Below, in pieces: positions 22,406-35,050 of a stretch of 64,000 bases of DNA. Position numbers and translations under genes: made by a program. The notes beneath the pieces are model-generated. The model did not search any database. It saw only the letters and a list, made by a program, of their open reading frames with translations, and was not told the origin of the DNA. This DNA comes from Durusdinium trenchii (lineage: Eukaryota > Sar > Dinophyceae > Suessiales > Symbiodiniaceae): NCBI GenBank assembly GCA_963970005.1, contig CAXAMN010005280.1:237328-301327 (forward strand), given 5' to 3'. Numbering within the stretch: the first letter of the stretch is position 1; each line of letters starts with the position of its first letter.

Positions 22406-24401
22406 CTAGCCAGGACGGCTGGCACGAGCCAACAAGTTGCCTTTTTCAAGGCGCTTTTGCAAGATATTCCTTCTCTTTGTGGCGTTGGCAGGCCAGTATA
22501 TGGACCAATCTTGACCTGTTCTTCTAACGCGCTTGCTGAGCACTACCTGCACACCATCTGTAAACACATAGGCGTCTTGCCTTTCAACTTTTCCCAAGAA
22601 CAGGCATCTGGCTTCTCTGTTGTTGAGACTTCTGATGTAACTATGAACTCATTCACTCAGCTAGAAGTCCTTTGTAGCTCTTGCCATAGACTAGCTCACA
22701 TGGAGTTGCCCCTTTGATTGGTTGAAATCTATTCAACACCCACTGGCATGTCTTGCTTCCCAAGTCCAAAGTGCATGATCTGATCCTACCTTGATGCCAA
22801 GGCTTGACTGCACACCTTCAATGAAACTTCCTGCAAGCTTTCTCACCCTGTCAACTGTGTTCTCTGGCAGAAGTGAATGGTCTCCAAGCTTTGAGTAACC
22901 AGTCTTGTAGTGAGTCCTACGCTGTGGCGAGCATCTGGAGGATTTGTCTTGTTGCTGGTTCGTTGTCACTCCTGTAGGTGATTGCTGAATATCCCAACGA
23001 TTGATTGAATTTCATCAACTCTTGCACAATGAGACGAAATTTGCTCTTGCTTCCTAATGGCGCAACATGAATGTATCCAGTCTGGCTATCAATTGCAACT
23101 AGCCAACAGCCAACATGCTGATCTTGCTGATTTTGTTTCTGAATCTCTTGCACTTGCGAAGCAAAAGTCAAAGCTTACCTCGGGAATACTTCCTCTCTTC
23201 ACCCCATCTGTTCTCTCATGGCGGTCTGGGCGCGCTCGATGCTCAACGCGCTCCTTACACCAATTGGCATATGGCATGTGCGTCAGCCTGTGCCTCGCTT
23301 GAGTGGCTTCATCTGGCATCTTTGCCACACTTTGTCCTAGTGCTTCTCTTGTCTCTTGGGCCTTTGCTTCACTCACCAAGCTTTTGGCATTCAAGCGTTC
23401 CATTCTCTTGTTGTGATTCAGGATCTTGGTGTAGACCTTCACCTTAGAGCCACTGCATGATATACCGAGAATGAATGCGCTGCCCTCCGAGTTGCTGAAG
23501 TAGAATCTTGAATCAACTCTACTCCATTCACCAAGGCTTTGTCTACGTCCATTGGGCTTAATTGCAACTCTTGTCTAAGTCTTCTTCTCTCTTATCCTCA
23601 TCAAGTTCCTCCTTTTTCATCATGCTTTCACAATATTCAGGCCTTAGCCATCTACCTCCTCTTTTCACCAAAGTGGTTCTCGTCAACTCTGGTGAAACTT
23701 CCACTTCTGGAATGAGTGTGGGATCAACAAATCTTGAAATCAATCAGCTTCCAACAAGTAGGCCATGCTCATTGAACTTCCATCCTGCTGCCTCCAAGCG
23801 GCTTTCATCCTCATCTCGAATGACTCTTATGCGGCCTTTTACTGTCAAAGAGCGATTTCGCAAGTTGAGTGGCACCTTCAAGTCACCATTCTCGAACATT
23901 TGCTCTCGACCATTGATTCCCCAACCATGCTCCATCAGCATTCCATAACAAAGTATGGGCTAATTCACTTTTGAACTGAAGCTGACATTCTCTTGGTGTC
24001 CAAAAAACATCATGCAAAGAGATTTCTACACTTTTCGCGCTTCTCCATAATCTGCCATGTCCAAACAAACTAAACTACATCGAATCAGCTCCACTGTCAA
24101 TAATCACACCCTCACCCTCTTCCCCAAGTCTCCTCACCTTGGGTTCATCATATGAGATGTCGATCACCCTGCAATCTTCCATCTCTGGCTCATCATCATC
24201 ATCATCGTCATCATCATCACCATCTCCAGTGTAGAGGTGAACCACTTGAATTCCATGACCTTCTGACTCGTCATGCCTTTCTCGCAAGTCAGAGATTATT
24301 GGCTCACTGCTCTCAATCCTTCTTACCACTGGTTTGGTCCCTGCTGAGCTTCTCTGCTGGCTAACATTGGCTTGTTCTTGACCAACTGTGTGAGTAGTCA
24401 C
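22406..24401 (-). pseudogene. copia protease and integrase, broken
   Basis: An acidic stretch with nine Asp in a row precedes GVIIDSGADS, the aspartic protease motif, at about 24090. Then come a pre-integrase region with HRLTHMPYANWCKERVEHR (about 23340) and integrase core pieces VAIDSQTGYIHV (about 23085) and YRSDNEPAT (about 22960). A later GSDHALWTWEARHAS segment is typical of dinoflagellate copia integrase C-termini. Several frame changes occur. Confidence 0.7.
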
Positions 24402-25329
24402 TGATGCTCCTCCTGAAGGTGAATGGGCTGGATCACTTGCAACCTGTCGAATATTGATTCTCTAACAGTCTCGGGCAAGACGCCCTGGCTTTCCACAAGT
24501 GTAACACGTTGCCGCGCCTTTGCCTTTCTGGTCTTTGCCTTTACCTTTGCCCTTGCGACCACCTTCCTTTCCTTTCTGATCTCCTTTTCCTTTCTTTCCT
24601 TTGCCTTTGGCATCCTTACCCGTGCCCTTTTGATTGTCAGTCTTCCCTTTCTTATCCTTTCCTTTGGCATCTTGAACTCGATCAACATCCATGGGCCAGG
24701 GCACGGGTCATTGGTAATCTGTACTGCTACTTGCAACCATTGAAGTAGCTCACTTCTGCTGAGAACAATCCCACTGCAACACTTGTTCCCTCAAAGTTGG
24801 GTCTTGAGTATTAAAGATTGTCGCCAATGGTCAAACTCAAGTATGATTTGAGCTGCCATCTCAAAAGAATAGCAGATTTCAACTCTTCTTGAATTGCAGT
24901 CCATGCCTTCATCGTCTCATCAAATACGTCTTCAAGCTTCAGGAGTTGGGGTAGCAGTGCACTGTTCATCGAAAATCCATTAGGGTCCTCCACAGATTGT
25001 GGTGCTCTTCCCCTCATCAAACATCTCCAGCTGCCAAGTCCATGTCAAATTTCTCATTGGGCTTGTCACGAATATCTTTGAAAGTCCTTCGTGTAAGCCT
25101 CATCAACTGAGCATAGATACTTCTAAAATACCCATGACCACTCTCTGAACGCTTTGATCTCTTCCTCTTGCGACTTGCAGTCAAAGAGAGAGGGTTTTGT
25201 CATCAACTTTGACCAATCAGTTGTTGATGACTTCTTGTCTTCGACTGCTTTCTTCACTGCCTCAGCCGCTGATGCTGTTGCTTGCGTACTCTGCGCTATA
25301 GCTGTTAGGACTTTGCTGATCTCCTCCAT
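24398..25329 (-). pseudogene. copia gag, broken, with zinc knuckle
   Basis: The start is probably the ATG at 25329 (MEEISKVLTAIAQST). Gag-like helices follow in pieces (SLFDCKSQEEEIKAFREW; LKLEDVFDETMKAWTAIQEE). A Gly-Lys-rich stretch leads to CYTCGKPGRLARDC near 24485, a CCHC knuckle in which Arg replaces the usual His. Frame breaks near 25120, 24810 and 24700 prevent one product. Confidence 0.65.
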
Positions 25330-25515
25330 CTCCACTGCACACTAATGTCTTTCTGACACAATGTATGGGGTACAGAGTGCAGCTCACAACAATTTATCAC
25401 CAGTTCAGCTATTTGGGCTCCAAAGGCCCCAAATCTATGGCTCGAAACCGCACCCGGGATCCCAGTGACCTAGGGCTTTTCTTTCTGGAGCTCAAAGGGG
25501 GTTGCCCTTATCCCT

Positions 25516-25526
25516 GCTCTGCTACC
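25516..25526 (-). promoter_or_regulatory. Probable primer-binding site of the copia element
   Basis: On the minus strand, GTTATCA ends at 25528 and is followed by GGGTAGCAGAGC. The core GGTAGCAGAGC matches the complement of a eukaryotic initiator tRNA-Met 3' end, and resembles the site in the plus-strand element at 52209 (TGGTAGCGGAGC). Confidence 0.5.
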
Positions 25527-26129
25527 CTGATAACTTTTTCCATAATCCAAAGAGGGTTGCACAGTGGTCTCATGCACAGTCAGTGATGCTATTAATGCTA
25601 TTCTAGACTCTGTGATCTACAGTGAAGCTTATTCACCACAAAAAAAGGATTCACCCCTGGCCGTGCTGCCATCATTGTTTTCCAATATCTGCAGCATGGA
25701 AGGTGTACGTGACTGGAAATAGCAATTCCAACGCAGCGCGTCATCTAGACCTCTGGCAGTTGCCAACTTTTGTATTGGGTTTCAATACTGCCGTGTGGGG
25801 CTATGTTACGGTCGGGTTGCTCCTTCCTCCTCCTTAGTTTTACCTTCGGATTGGTCACAGTATGCTACGTTGGAACGGCCCTTCCCTCCTTTAAATTTTC
25901 ACATGGGGTGGCACACAAAGTTGCGCTACGTTGGGATGGTTCCTTCCTTCTCTAAGTTTCAGCCCCGGGTTGGTCGGACTTGCTTTTTCCTCCCCGACTT
26001 TTTGATCTTTTTGCCCTGGTGGTTCACAAAAGGCTTGCTAAAATTTTGCCCTCGGGTGCAGAAAGCCACACCAGGGTTGGTTCATGTCTCCATTTGCCTG
26101 TCGAAGCATCGAAGCCCGACCTGAAGTCT

Positions 26130-26360
26130 CGGAGAACCTGACACCTTGAAGATCTGTGCCTTGGTTCCGGTCTTCAGGGCCAGTGTTTCAACATAATGCC
26201 CGGCAGTCCGTTCAAACCTGTTCATCAAAGAAACCGCCAAGGCGCAGAAATCTCTTCGCGTGCTTTCGTTTCTCAGATTGCCTGTGGAGGAGCCTGAATC
26301 CTTGAACGACCTCACACCTTGAAGATCTGCATTTGGTCCAGTCTTCATGGCAAACACAGC
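26130..26360 (-). CDS. Predicted host exons with an internal exon-like duplication
   Basis: The best exon is 26293-26218 (76 nt): it follows GGATTCAG, codes for LLHRQSEKRKHAKRFLRLGG and ends before GTTTGA. On either side are two similar blocks: one ending GCAGATCTTCAAG then GTGTGAG (about 26360-26315, coding DAVFAMKTGPNADLQ), and one ending ACAGATCTTCAAG then GTGTCAG (about 26180-26137, coding LALKTGTKAQIFK). The similarity suggests a duplicated exon. The 24-nt gap after the first block is too short for an intron, so exact structure is uncertain. Confidence 0.3.
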
Positions 26361-26499
26361 ATCCTTGGGAGCGTGCGCGGGCGCAGCGATTATGGTGAAG
26401 GCTTCCTAGTCTTCCAACATGCACGTGTTCACGCGAGCCGTTGTCCAGGTGTACAATGGAGGCCCTTCCTCGTGTACAAGCGAGCGCTATGCCCATGAC

Positions 26500-29280
26500 A
26501 TGACTACTGCCGACTGCTGTATCAACAAGCTCTCTACAAAGGCTGAAGGAGGCAACTTAGAAAGGTTGAGACCGGGGATGTAGGTGCGCCATGTATTTGA
26601 CTCCACGTACTTAGGAGTCTTGGGGCAAGGGATGCTTTCCTGCGGTCCAACAGTTTAGTATTTCAACATGACGCGTTGGGATTCAATCCAGGCACGTCAG
26701 CTCAGCGGAGCGATTCACAATAAACGATAAACGGCGTTGGTTTTTGTTAAGACGTTGTGTGGAAGAGGTCTGAACTAAGAGATCCTAGACCTCCTAAGCC
26801 CACTATGTGATGCCTAGGGCCCAAGATCTCCATGTCCCAAAAGTTTGTCTCAGTACCCGCGCATGTGTGTATACACATATTTTAACTACCCTTTCTTTGC
26901 GAACTTCTTTGTTCGTTTTGGGTGATGTCCGCAGGCCTTGGCTTTGAAGCACCCCCCTCGTCCATTTACAAGTGAAAGGTGAAAGGGCTGCAGCTAACTG
27001 CTGGTCTTTCCATTCCACGTATCACCCTGGCCTGCTGCAGAAAACAACCACAAAACAGATGGCAGTGAGCCAAACACCGCACTTCGCATCATCTGCACAA
27101 GCTGTGGAATAGAATAGAACGCGCGGCTCTGCAATTGCTGTAGGCCCTCGGTCACTTTTTAATGCCGCATGGTTAGGCGAGCAGCTTGTATAGAAATTGC
27201 TATAACACACACACAACTGATATTAGGAGCCACCTCACATACAAATACACAACCCCGAGGGTCTACTGTGTCGTGCGGAGGTGCACACCATGGTCGGCTA
27301 GCGCCTTGACCATTAACAGAGTGGCACGTTGGTGGGGAATCGATCAGGCATGGACGTTTTTGGAGCAGGTAGGAATGGTGCAAATAATGCAATGGATTGC
27401 AATGGCAATTTTCAGAGGATGCTTCATGCATTCCAATCCGAAACATGCTTGCCATCTCCGCACAAGATTGCACAGGCACTTCTTTTATGCGGCATGGTTA
27501 GGCCATCAGCTTGTTTGTAAAAAATTGTTTGGGTTCCAAAATATGGGAGAAACACGACCCCCAACACTGTTCGGAACGGCTTTCTCCCAAAGCTGCGATG
27601 TCGGCTATTGCTTGGAGATTTGGCTGGCGCTGCCAACGCTCTGAGGAAAGTGAAGCCTTTGGAGCCCGGCTCAGCTGAGCGTCTCACTGATGTTCGGCAA
27701 AGAAGCACACCATTTATACCACGTTCATGCATTCAAGACTGCAAAAACTAACATGCAAAAACTAAGCCTGTCAAGAGGACTATTCGAGGCAGGACGGACA
27801 AGGCTGAGCTTGGCTGTCCAGATCCAAATGAATGAATCCACATTTTCCTAGAGAATACTTCCGAAACATGTCTGCCTGAGTGGTGAATAGCCCGCTTGGA
27901 TCTAGGCCTCTCTGGCAAGTTGTCATGATCTGCGATGATGGAATACTTCCCACCGATGGGTCATCATTTGCAGTCGCTTTTGCAACCCGAGCTAAACTAC
28001 TAAATCAGTGGGGTATCCAAGTTGCATTGCGCTGTGGTCTTTGGTTTCTTGAGAGCCGTCTTGGTCCATGTGTTCCTCACAGCCCTTCTGTTCATCTACG
28101 CGCTGTGATGGAGCCATTTTACAGTGGTGCTTGGTGGTCATCAATAGTGCTCCATTGTCGGCATGTAGTGGTTGATCTTGATGTCTCACCATTCGTGTGA
28201 CGGGCGGTGACAAGTGTTCTTTCTCCTTGCAGCTGGACCAGGGGAATGGAATGAGCTCTTTGTGCTGTATGACCGTGCTGCGCCTCCAGCAAGCTTCAAA
28301 GTACACGGGCCGCTTGCGCCAGTTCAACCCAACAAAGTCCAAAACACTACGAATTGTGGTCCGTTGTACGGGCAATAACTTGAAGTCTTAAGTTCCTTGA
28401 CAGGCCCATTCCAGAAAAACGAGCGTTCAGCAACAATGTGCTGGTGTCTCTTTGCAGTCAGGTCGCCCCTCTTCGGCGGCGCTCACCCTCTGGCCGAGCC
28501 TGCACACCCTACGAAGCCAACAATATACAGTGTATATATATATATATGTACCCACCTCTACAAACCAGAGTCGTCCTGCACATTGTAGCACATTATTGGG
28601 AAAAGCCTAGTTGCGCTTGCAAACGCATCCTTCAATTGCTGGAATGAACCAGCACTAGCAAGCATTGTGTTTACCTTTTAGTTGGCAACAGTTTTTAGGG
28701 ACAGTAGTGGCGCAGTACCATCAGCAGCACTCGGACAAATTGGCTGCGGAGGTTCTATTTTGAACAAAATCGTTGCGCATAGGTTGTGCATAACCGCCCA
28801 AAATACATTCGTCGCATCCTCGCACTAGTGAAAAGACCAGGGTCGTGTAAAGTAATGTATGTTTATGTACTGTAAAGAATACGCATTGGATTTCCTGGTT
28901 CAAAACCACAGGGTTCGCCTCACCTTCTAGTGTGTTCAGAAGGGGCCTGGGACTACCTGAATGGGACAAGGTACTCCTCGATCATCCTAGGGCTAATGGC
29001 AAAAGGCTTGAAAGATGATATTGTCAAGCCGTCCCATAAACACTTGGCAGCGGTCAAACTTGTCCAACCGGTTGAAAGTCACGTTTGTCTGTGTGGAGTT
29101 CGCATAAAATGCTTTTCTCCAACTGGCTGAACTGCTGAGATAGCAAGTTGTGTGGATTGCCCTGTTAACTTCGGTCTGCATGGTTGTCCACACCACAACA
29201 CCCGCGGGGATGGAAACACTTTGAGCAAAAGAGCCACATGAGCCGCAACCATTTCGGTGGAGCACCTCCTGTCTTCCCTT
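26500..29280. other. No supported gene
   Basis: An (AT)n tract lies at about 28519-28549. A 15-bp GCGGCATGGTTAGGC-like direct repeat occurs at about 27165 and 27488. A minus-strand open stretch (28375-27992) has no recognisable motif. Confidence 0.5.
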
Positions 29281-29283
29281 CAC

Positions 29284-29748
29284 CTCCTTCGAGTTTTTCG
29301 ATTCCTCTTCGCTATTGTCTTCCTCCTTCAGAACCTCTTTCGAATCCTCTTCCATGTCTTCATCCTCTTCTCCAGTCTTCTGCCCTTCTTGCATCTTGTC
29401 ATCAGCTTCGCCGTCGTCCATCCTTCGAACGTCTTCCTCCTGATTGTGAGCTCCAGGTTTCTGTCTCCTCTCATCCTCTTGTCGCTTTTGTTCGGCTTCC
29501 TTCAACTCCTGGAAAGTGCATTTACGCAACCGGTGATAACACACTATCCAACAATACGATGATCCTGTTGCTCCTGTGCCATTGCTTTCTCCGTGTCTTG
29601 TTGCTTCTCTTGCGGTTTCCTTTCAGCCTCCTTCTCCTCTTCTCGCTTGCGTTCCTTTCGGCGGCAAGTAAAAACAAACCCATTGACTGCATGGAGAAGG
29701 GACGTCCTCCTCTCTCTTTGCCAATTCTGCTTCCTCACGCTGCCGCGC
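29284..29748 (-). CDS. Three exons of a Glu/Lys-rich coiled-coil host protein
   Basis: Exon a 29748-29704 (15 codons, ARQREEAELAKREED) ends before GTCCCT. Exon b 29654-29565 (30 codons, begins ERKREEEKEAERK) ends before GATCAT. Exon c 29508-29284 (75 codons, begins ELKEAEQKRQEDERR) ends before GTGAAG. Introns are 49 and 56 nt, start with GT and GA, end in AG and fall between codons. The joined product is almost entirely charged and heptad-like, then acidic (EEDEDMEEDSKEV). The family was not recognised. Exons before 29748 and after 29284 should exist. An alternative end is read-through to the stop at 28993. Confidence 0.5.
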
Positions 29749-30945
29749 CTGGAACAAAGCATCATGTGACTTTCGACCCTTTGAAACCAAATGCGGAATA
29801 CATGTTTTACATGTAAGGAAGAGAAACTGTAGCCTGTAGCCCTGCAACTGTTCCGCAAAAGTAAATAAACTGAAACACAGTGTGCCTACTCATACATCTA
29901 AAGTGGTTTTCTTGGCGTGATGACCATCATACTCGATCTGTTCGATGTACTTAGACTTACTTTGTCAGTCCCTCTTGGCCTCAAGTATAGTACTAACATC
30001 TACTAACTATAGACTTGTTTCAACGGTATGTCCAGTGAGGCCAACGACAGAAGATGTCAATGCCTTCTTGACCAAGTTGGCCGCTTCATCCGCTTGACAG
30101 AGCTTATTTCACCACAAAGGTGGAGATTCAAGTGTTTCACATTCATCAGTGTTGTTGATAGACACATCAAGTGAACTCTTCTTATGGAGCGTTCCTTTGC
30201 AAAATCAAATGCGTTGCGCTCTTCAGCGTGGTTGACGGACAAAGCACGGGTACATCACTGTATTGTCCAATACTTTTGGTATATGACTGCATGGTTGAAG
30301 AAGGGGCTAGCCCAAGGGACATTGGGTTGCCCTGCATCCAAAATTATCCTAGATTAAGGAAACCTGAACCAAGGAATCAGGGGGGAGGGTTTGGGGGGGG
30401 CAGATCCAAGTCCTCCCTTTGTCTTACCTTCTCTGTCAAGGATTTAAAAGAGGTGACTCTGGGGAGTCTAGTGTCACAGGAGGTCTGGGGTCATGCCCCA
30501 AAGACAAAAGGGCACGCGCTGCAAATTAGCAAACAGTTTTCTTTTTGTACGCAGACTCGTCAGGCCTTTCATCCCAACGTGGTAATATAGATTCAATATA
30601 CTGGGCGTTTGCCGTACCGATTGCGCGGGCAGTAGATCTGACGGGAGCAACCTACAAGCAGGAAAACCTTGCAGCTGCATGTAGCTAGCAGCACTTAGTG
30701 TGGACTCAAGCAGGGCAATGTCGTGCACACACTTCAAAAGGAAGGGTCTAAGCGCCAACTGTGAGTGAAGGGGCCATCAGTCTTTCTTGGCGATCAAAAC
30801 GAAGGAAGCTGCAGCATGGCATCGCGCCAATCTACATTATACAGTTCCAAACAGTCTTTGTCATCGTGCTTGATTCATGTCGAAAGGAGTTCGTTGTTCG
30901 TTTGGGCATGCACGATGTCAGTCCGCACCCAAGAGCCTGTCTTGC

Positions 30946-31015
30946 TTGGCGTTTTCTGCGCTGCTTGGACTGCTCCACAGGCTGCATGTCATCATCGTCA
31001 TCCTTGGGAACAACA
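30946..31015 (-). CDS. Predicted single host exon
   Basis: After GTTTTAG on the minus strand comes a 70-nt block (one base plus 23 codons) coding for VVPKDDDDDMQPVEQSKQRR and three further basic residues. It ends at CGCCAA before GCAAGA, a GC donor. The acidic-then-basic composition and the donor type match neighbouring exons. Function unknown. Confidence 0.35.
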
Positions 31016-31813
31016 CTAAAACAACATGCAAAATTCCACGGAAAAAACCCGGGCCTCATCTTCCGGCTCTTGCAGCACCTGCGCATTTGCGCCAAACCCG
31101 CCGTATTAATTAATCTGTTCCCATTGTCTGTGCACCCATTATTTGCATTTATCGCAGTGTGACGTCATGCATTTTGATCTGTCCTGCGGTCCTGCGCACA
31201 AAATGCGGCCAGGAGAAAGACTGAACGAACGCTCGCACGCACCCGCACGACTGCAGAAAAACACCTGCCACCCGGGAAGGAAAAAAACAAAACATTTCAA
31301 CGAACAAGGTCAGCAAAGTGATTTTTGGGAAATGACGTGAAGCATTTGTGGAGTGAGACGAGTGGCTTGAGTTGAAAACTAAACGAAAAGTTGCCTATCT
31401 TGGACAAAACGGGTTCGATATTCCGATATTGATTCATGTTGTTTATGATTTGTACCGCACTTAGTTCAAAAATTAAACATAAAATAACGACAAATGGTCA
31501 ACAAATATGCCTGCTTCATCCCCACAACTGCTGTAAGAGTGGCCCTAGGTACTACAAAACCGGGGTCTAGACTGATATCCTTCTGCCCTCTTGTGCGCAC
31601 TTGAGTTGAAATCCCAGACCCCCAGCCCCTGTCCTTGTTTAGAGCATAGGAAAAGTGACAACGCGAAACTTCAAAAGGCCCACAACGCTACCAGATTTTG
31701 GGGTCTACAATGGTAGGCTGATGATTCTAGGCCTTTGGGCACTGGGTACATAAGCACCCACCATTCCAGACCCTCACTACTTGGGGTACTCTGTTTCTCT
31801 GTCTGTCCGTATG

Positions 31814-31865
31814 CTGTGGATGGATGGATGGATGGATGGGTGGATGGATGGATGGATAGATGGAT
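31814..31865. repeat. (TGGA)n microsatellite
   Basis: About 12 TGGA units with two variants (GGGTGG, TAGA). Confidence 0.95.
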
Positions 31866-32789
31866 GCTTTGTTTGTCGGACGCCGGGAGGGAGTCTTCTC
31901 GTTGCGCAACCCACTTCTTCTCAGTGGATTCCGGAAGCTGAGAATGAGGCCTCTTAGGCCAGTTCCAAAAATGAGGCATCTACGCCGTCAGCATCTGCAA
32001 CAATCTCTCAAGTTGCAATGTTGGGCGCGGGCCCATCTTCGACCTCAGAAGGGAGATCACAGTGGCATCCGTGAACACATGAGGGAAGAGTGGTGTGATG
32101 TACCAGAGCGGTCTCCTGTGTGAGACCTGGTAGGCCATGCCTCTGAGTGTAGTGTGTCAACATGGAGGTTGGTGCAATGTGCTCTGCACAAATGAGAGGA
32201 GGTCACAGAATTCCGATAGAAGGAGTCCTTGCCAGTCATGGCGCACAAAGAGGCGCAGGAGACCAGGAAAGCATCGAGGTAGTAGAGCATGTACCCGAAG
32301 AGGCAGCTGAGCTGGTGTGGTTGGGCACTGGCATATAGTGATAGTAGATCATGCTCAAGCGCGGCCAAAAAACACATTGATGACCTCGTCGAGCAGCAGG
32401 CGCAGGGTCGCTAAGGCATAGGCCAATCCAGCTATGACTGAGCATGGTGGCCATGTCAGCGGAAAGGAGCCATAGATGCCCATGTGCACACTGAAGGTGT
32501 TTGAACAGCTCGAGTCTGGTTGCGCTGAAAGAGCCAATCTGACAAGATAGGCTGAGCAGTGCGCGATGTGAGGGATCATGTAGTAGTTCACAAATGCTGC
32601 CTTGGTTGAGAGCACTGACGAACAAAGCATTGTCCTGATTGTCGCGAGGAAATTCAGGTAGAGGCTGGAGTCAATGGTGTCCTGGGCGCATGAGATCTCA
32701 GTCCTGCCGCTGCCCTCGCCTCCATGAAAGTTCGAACCCAGCAAACTCCAGTGACTCCAATGGCTGGGATCACTATGGGAAGGATCCAA

Positions 32790-32978
32790 TGGTTTGGTCT
32801 TTAGGTTCGCTTTCTTTGCTGCCTTGTGAGTGGAAGTCCTCAGTTCGAGGTACCCTCTGTCATCTGTGAAGTCCAATGACGTCCTCAATTGCATTGAGAT
32901 CGAGGCTCTGCACCGTCCGTAAACCATGGCCAGAACAGTCCCTGCCGCTAACCTGTCAGCGGGCCGGCCGGGCTCCAA
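32790..32978 (-). pseudogene. Fragment resembling a tyrosine-recombinase-like element ORF
   Basis: The minus frame reads RLAAGTVLAMVYGRCRASIS, then GYLELRTSTHKAAKKANLK. This order (a hydrophobic helix, YGRxR, a GYLEL strand, HKAAK) resembles the catalytic part of recombinase-like ORFs seen in dinoflagellate genomes. This is from memory of the family, not a search. The later His and Tyr boxes were not found, so it is at best a fragment. The frame stays open to 32355 without further motifs. Confidence 0.25.
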
Positions 32979-33333
32979 GAGCGTTTTCCAGCTAGCATGA
33001 CCTCCGATGCACCTTTCACCCGCCCACTGTCGCAGGCGCTCAGCGCACCGTCAAGACCGAGGGTGTAATGACAAAAATCTCAACGCCCCACGAAGCGACG
33101 AGGCTCTTGGTGTGGAGTTCCCTCATCTCTTCAGCTGAAGGAAATAATACGCAACCTCCAGCACAGATTTTACACACAGGAAGAAGGTTTGCTCTCTTGT
33201 TCAAGTTGCTGCGGACTTCATGTCGAAAATAATGCCTAGATTTTCCTGTAAACTGCTCTCGAAGCCAAGAAAAGTTGACTCTGCCTGCACAGCACGACCA
33301 GTGTCAAACGCCGCAGGATTCATCGAGATCAGA

Positions 33334-33765
33334 TCAGAAAAATTGTTCACTGCGAGACGCTTCAATGAATTGGACATCAGCGAGTTTCTTCACGCATTTG
33401 AGGGATGCCGTGTCCTGCCCAGACAGGTCATGGACTGGCTGCGGATGAAACTGGACCTCTGGCATTGATGGTAGAGTCGAATTCTTGCCAAACAGAAACT
33501 TCGTGAGACCCCGTTCCCACGGCTGCTTCGTTTCAAACGACGTTGGCTTTGTGTCCACTGAAGCCGAATTCACGACAGCGTCAAACTGCTGACCTATCAG
33601 CGGACACGAAATTGGACCAATCCAGGGTTCAAAGGAAGTTCCAGGGGAGCTCGGAAGAAAAGAGGGCACACCTGATTCAACAGTGTCTCCAGCACAACTT
33701 GGCGAGCACCCCTCAATGCCCAATGCTCCTCCAGGGTCAACTTCAATGACCGCATCTCCATCCAT
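33334..33765 (-). CDS. Unrecognised 143-codon ORF
   Basis: An ATG-to-stop minus frame with ordinary protein composition, MDGDAVIEVDPGGALGIEG at the start and FETKQPWERGLTKFLFGKN in the middle. No domain was recognised. It lies just upstream (in its own direction) of the recombinase-like fragment at 32.8-33.0 kb and may be the N-terminal part of that element. It could equally be a host exon. Confidence 0.3.
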   Translation of the reverse strand: MDGDAVIEVDPGGALGIEGCSPSCAGDTVESGVPSFLPSSPGTSFEPWIGPISCPLIGQQFDAVVNSASVDTKPTSFETKQPWERGLTKFLFGKNSTLPSMPEVQFHPQPVHDLSGQDTASLKCVKKLADVQFIEASRSEQFF

Positions 33766-35050
33766 GGCTCATGAACTGATCTATCGGATCTACCCCCCTA
33801 GAACGAAAGCCGCCTTGCGTTGAACAAGGCGACTCCCGCCCTCCCTCCCGGAGCCAACAGACGCCTACAGCGATAAAGCTTTATAACACCTTTGGTGAGC
33901 TGAAGCTTAAAGAGCGATAAAGCTATAAGTGGTTGTACAAAATGTATAAGGGTCTTTTTTATATATCACATGGGATGTAGGCCTATGAATCCGCTCTCAG
34001 ACAGCGCCACCGGTGAACAGCGTGAGCGGTTCTATGGCAGCGCAAACTGAGCGAGAGTATTCATTGGTGCGGCTTTTGGTCCATTGCAGTAATCTGGTGG
34101 CAGAGTGCACCCTCAATGCTTTGAGGACCAAGCTGGTCTTGGGTACGTTTCCCAGCCAACCAGACACGTCCCTGCCTCAACTGCAAACAAGTCGGTCTCT
34201 GTTGTGTGTGCGTGCACTATTATGTGAGCAGTCATGGCGCGTACATGTGGGACCTGGTCTTCCCGAGGACGTTTTCGTGTATTTGTGTTATCGTGTCTGT
34301 TATCGTTTGCTATCGCTTTGGAACCAAGTATTCACCCATTTTGGTGGCCTAAAGGACACCTGAATCAAACTAAATTGAACTTGCCTCACCATGCTCACGA
34401 CATGTTCCTTTTGAAGCTACGCCCAGCTCTACTCCTGAATGCTTGTATTGCACGGAAACCTTGACATGAAAATGCACTCTTGTTAAAAACTTGCACCTGA
34501 AATCAATAATTGGATTTGAAAGCTGTTTGCTGCAAGAACGAAATTCCAATGCTTCTATTCTCATGTACTCTATTGCATGTATTATATATGTGTGTGTTAT
34601 CGTTGTTTTAACTCTTTATCGTTTTGCAAAGAATCAGCCATGCTTTCCTAAAACGGGACCACTCATTACATGTTTCCTTGGTCGGTTTCTTTTAAACATC
34701 ATATCTTAATATCAACAGTTCCCAGCACAGAATCTCTGAGAAGAGGCTACGGTTTTACATAGTTCGGTTGACTTTATCGGCGGGGGTCCTGGTTTTGCCC
34801 AACAGGTGTGCCAGATAAAGCCCCACTGAAACCAAGTGATAACCATTTAAGGCCACTGTGTCCAGACTGTTCCCTGAGCGCTGACAGCCTCTGGTTCTGG
34901 CGGCGCTTCAGAAGCAAGTTCGTCCTGTTCAGAAACCAGGTGTTCAAAAAAATTGATTTGATTCAATTCATTTATTTGCGTTTCCTTTCTGTTTGATGCG
35001 CTGAAAGGGGGTGAGTTCCGCATTGCACCTCCTCTTCAGCTTCCTGAGGC

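Larger units (their letters stand above)
19320..25530 (-). mobile_element. Broken Ty1/copia retrotransposon
   Basis: Gag, protease, integrase, RT and RNase H follow in copia order on the minus strand with many frameshifts. The 5' LTR side is above 25528: GTTATCA, a plausible LTR end, is followed by GGGTAGCAGAGC, a likely initiator-tRNA-Met primer site. No matching 3' LTR was seen. The 3' end abuts the other RT element near 19310, so it is probably truncated there. Confidence 0.75.

Noticed and set aside
27992..28375. Minus-strand 127-codon ORF with ordinary composition
   Set aside because: No motif, no splice context and an overlapping plus-strand frame of equal quality.
29184..29816. Plus-strand 210-codon ORF
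   Set aside because: Leu/Ser/Pro-rich antisense of the Glu/Lys-rich minus-strand exons.
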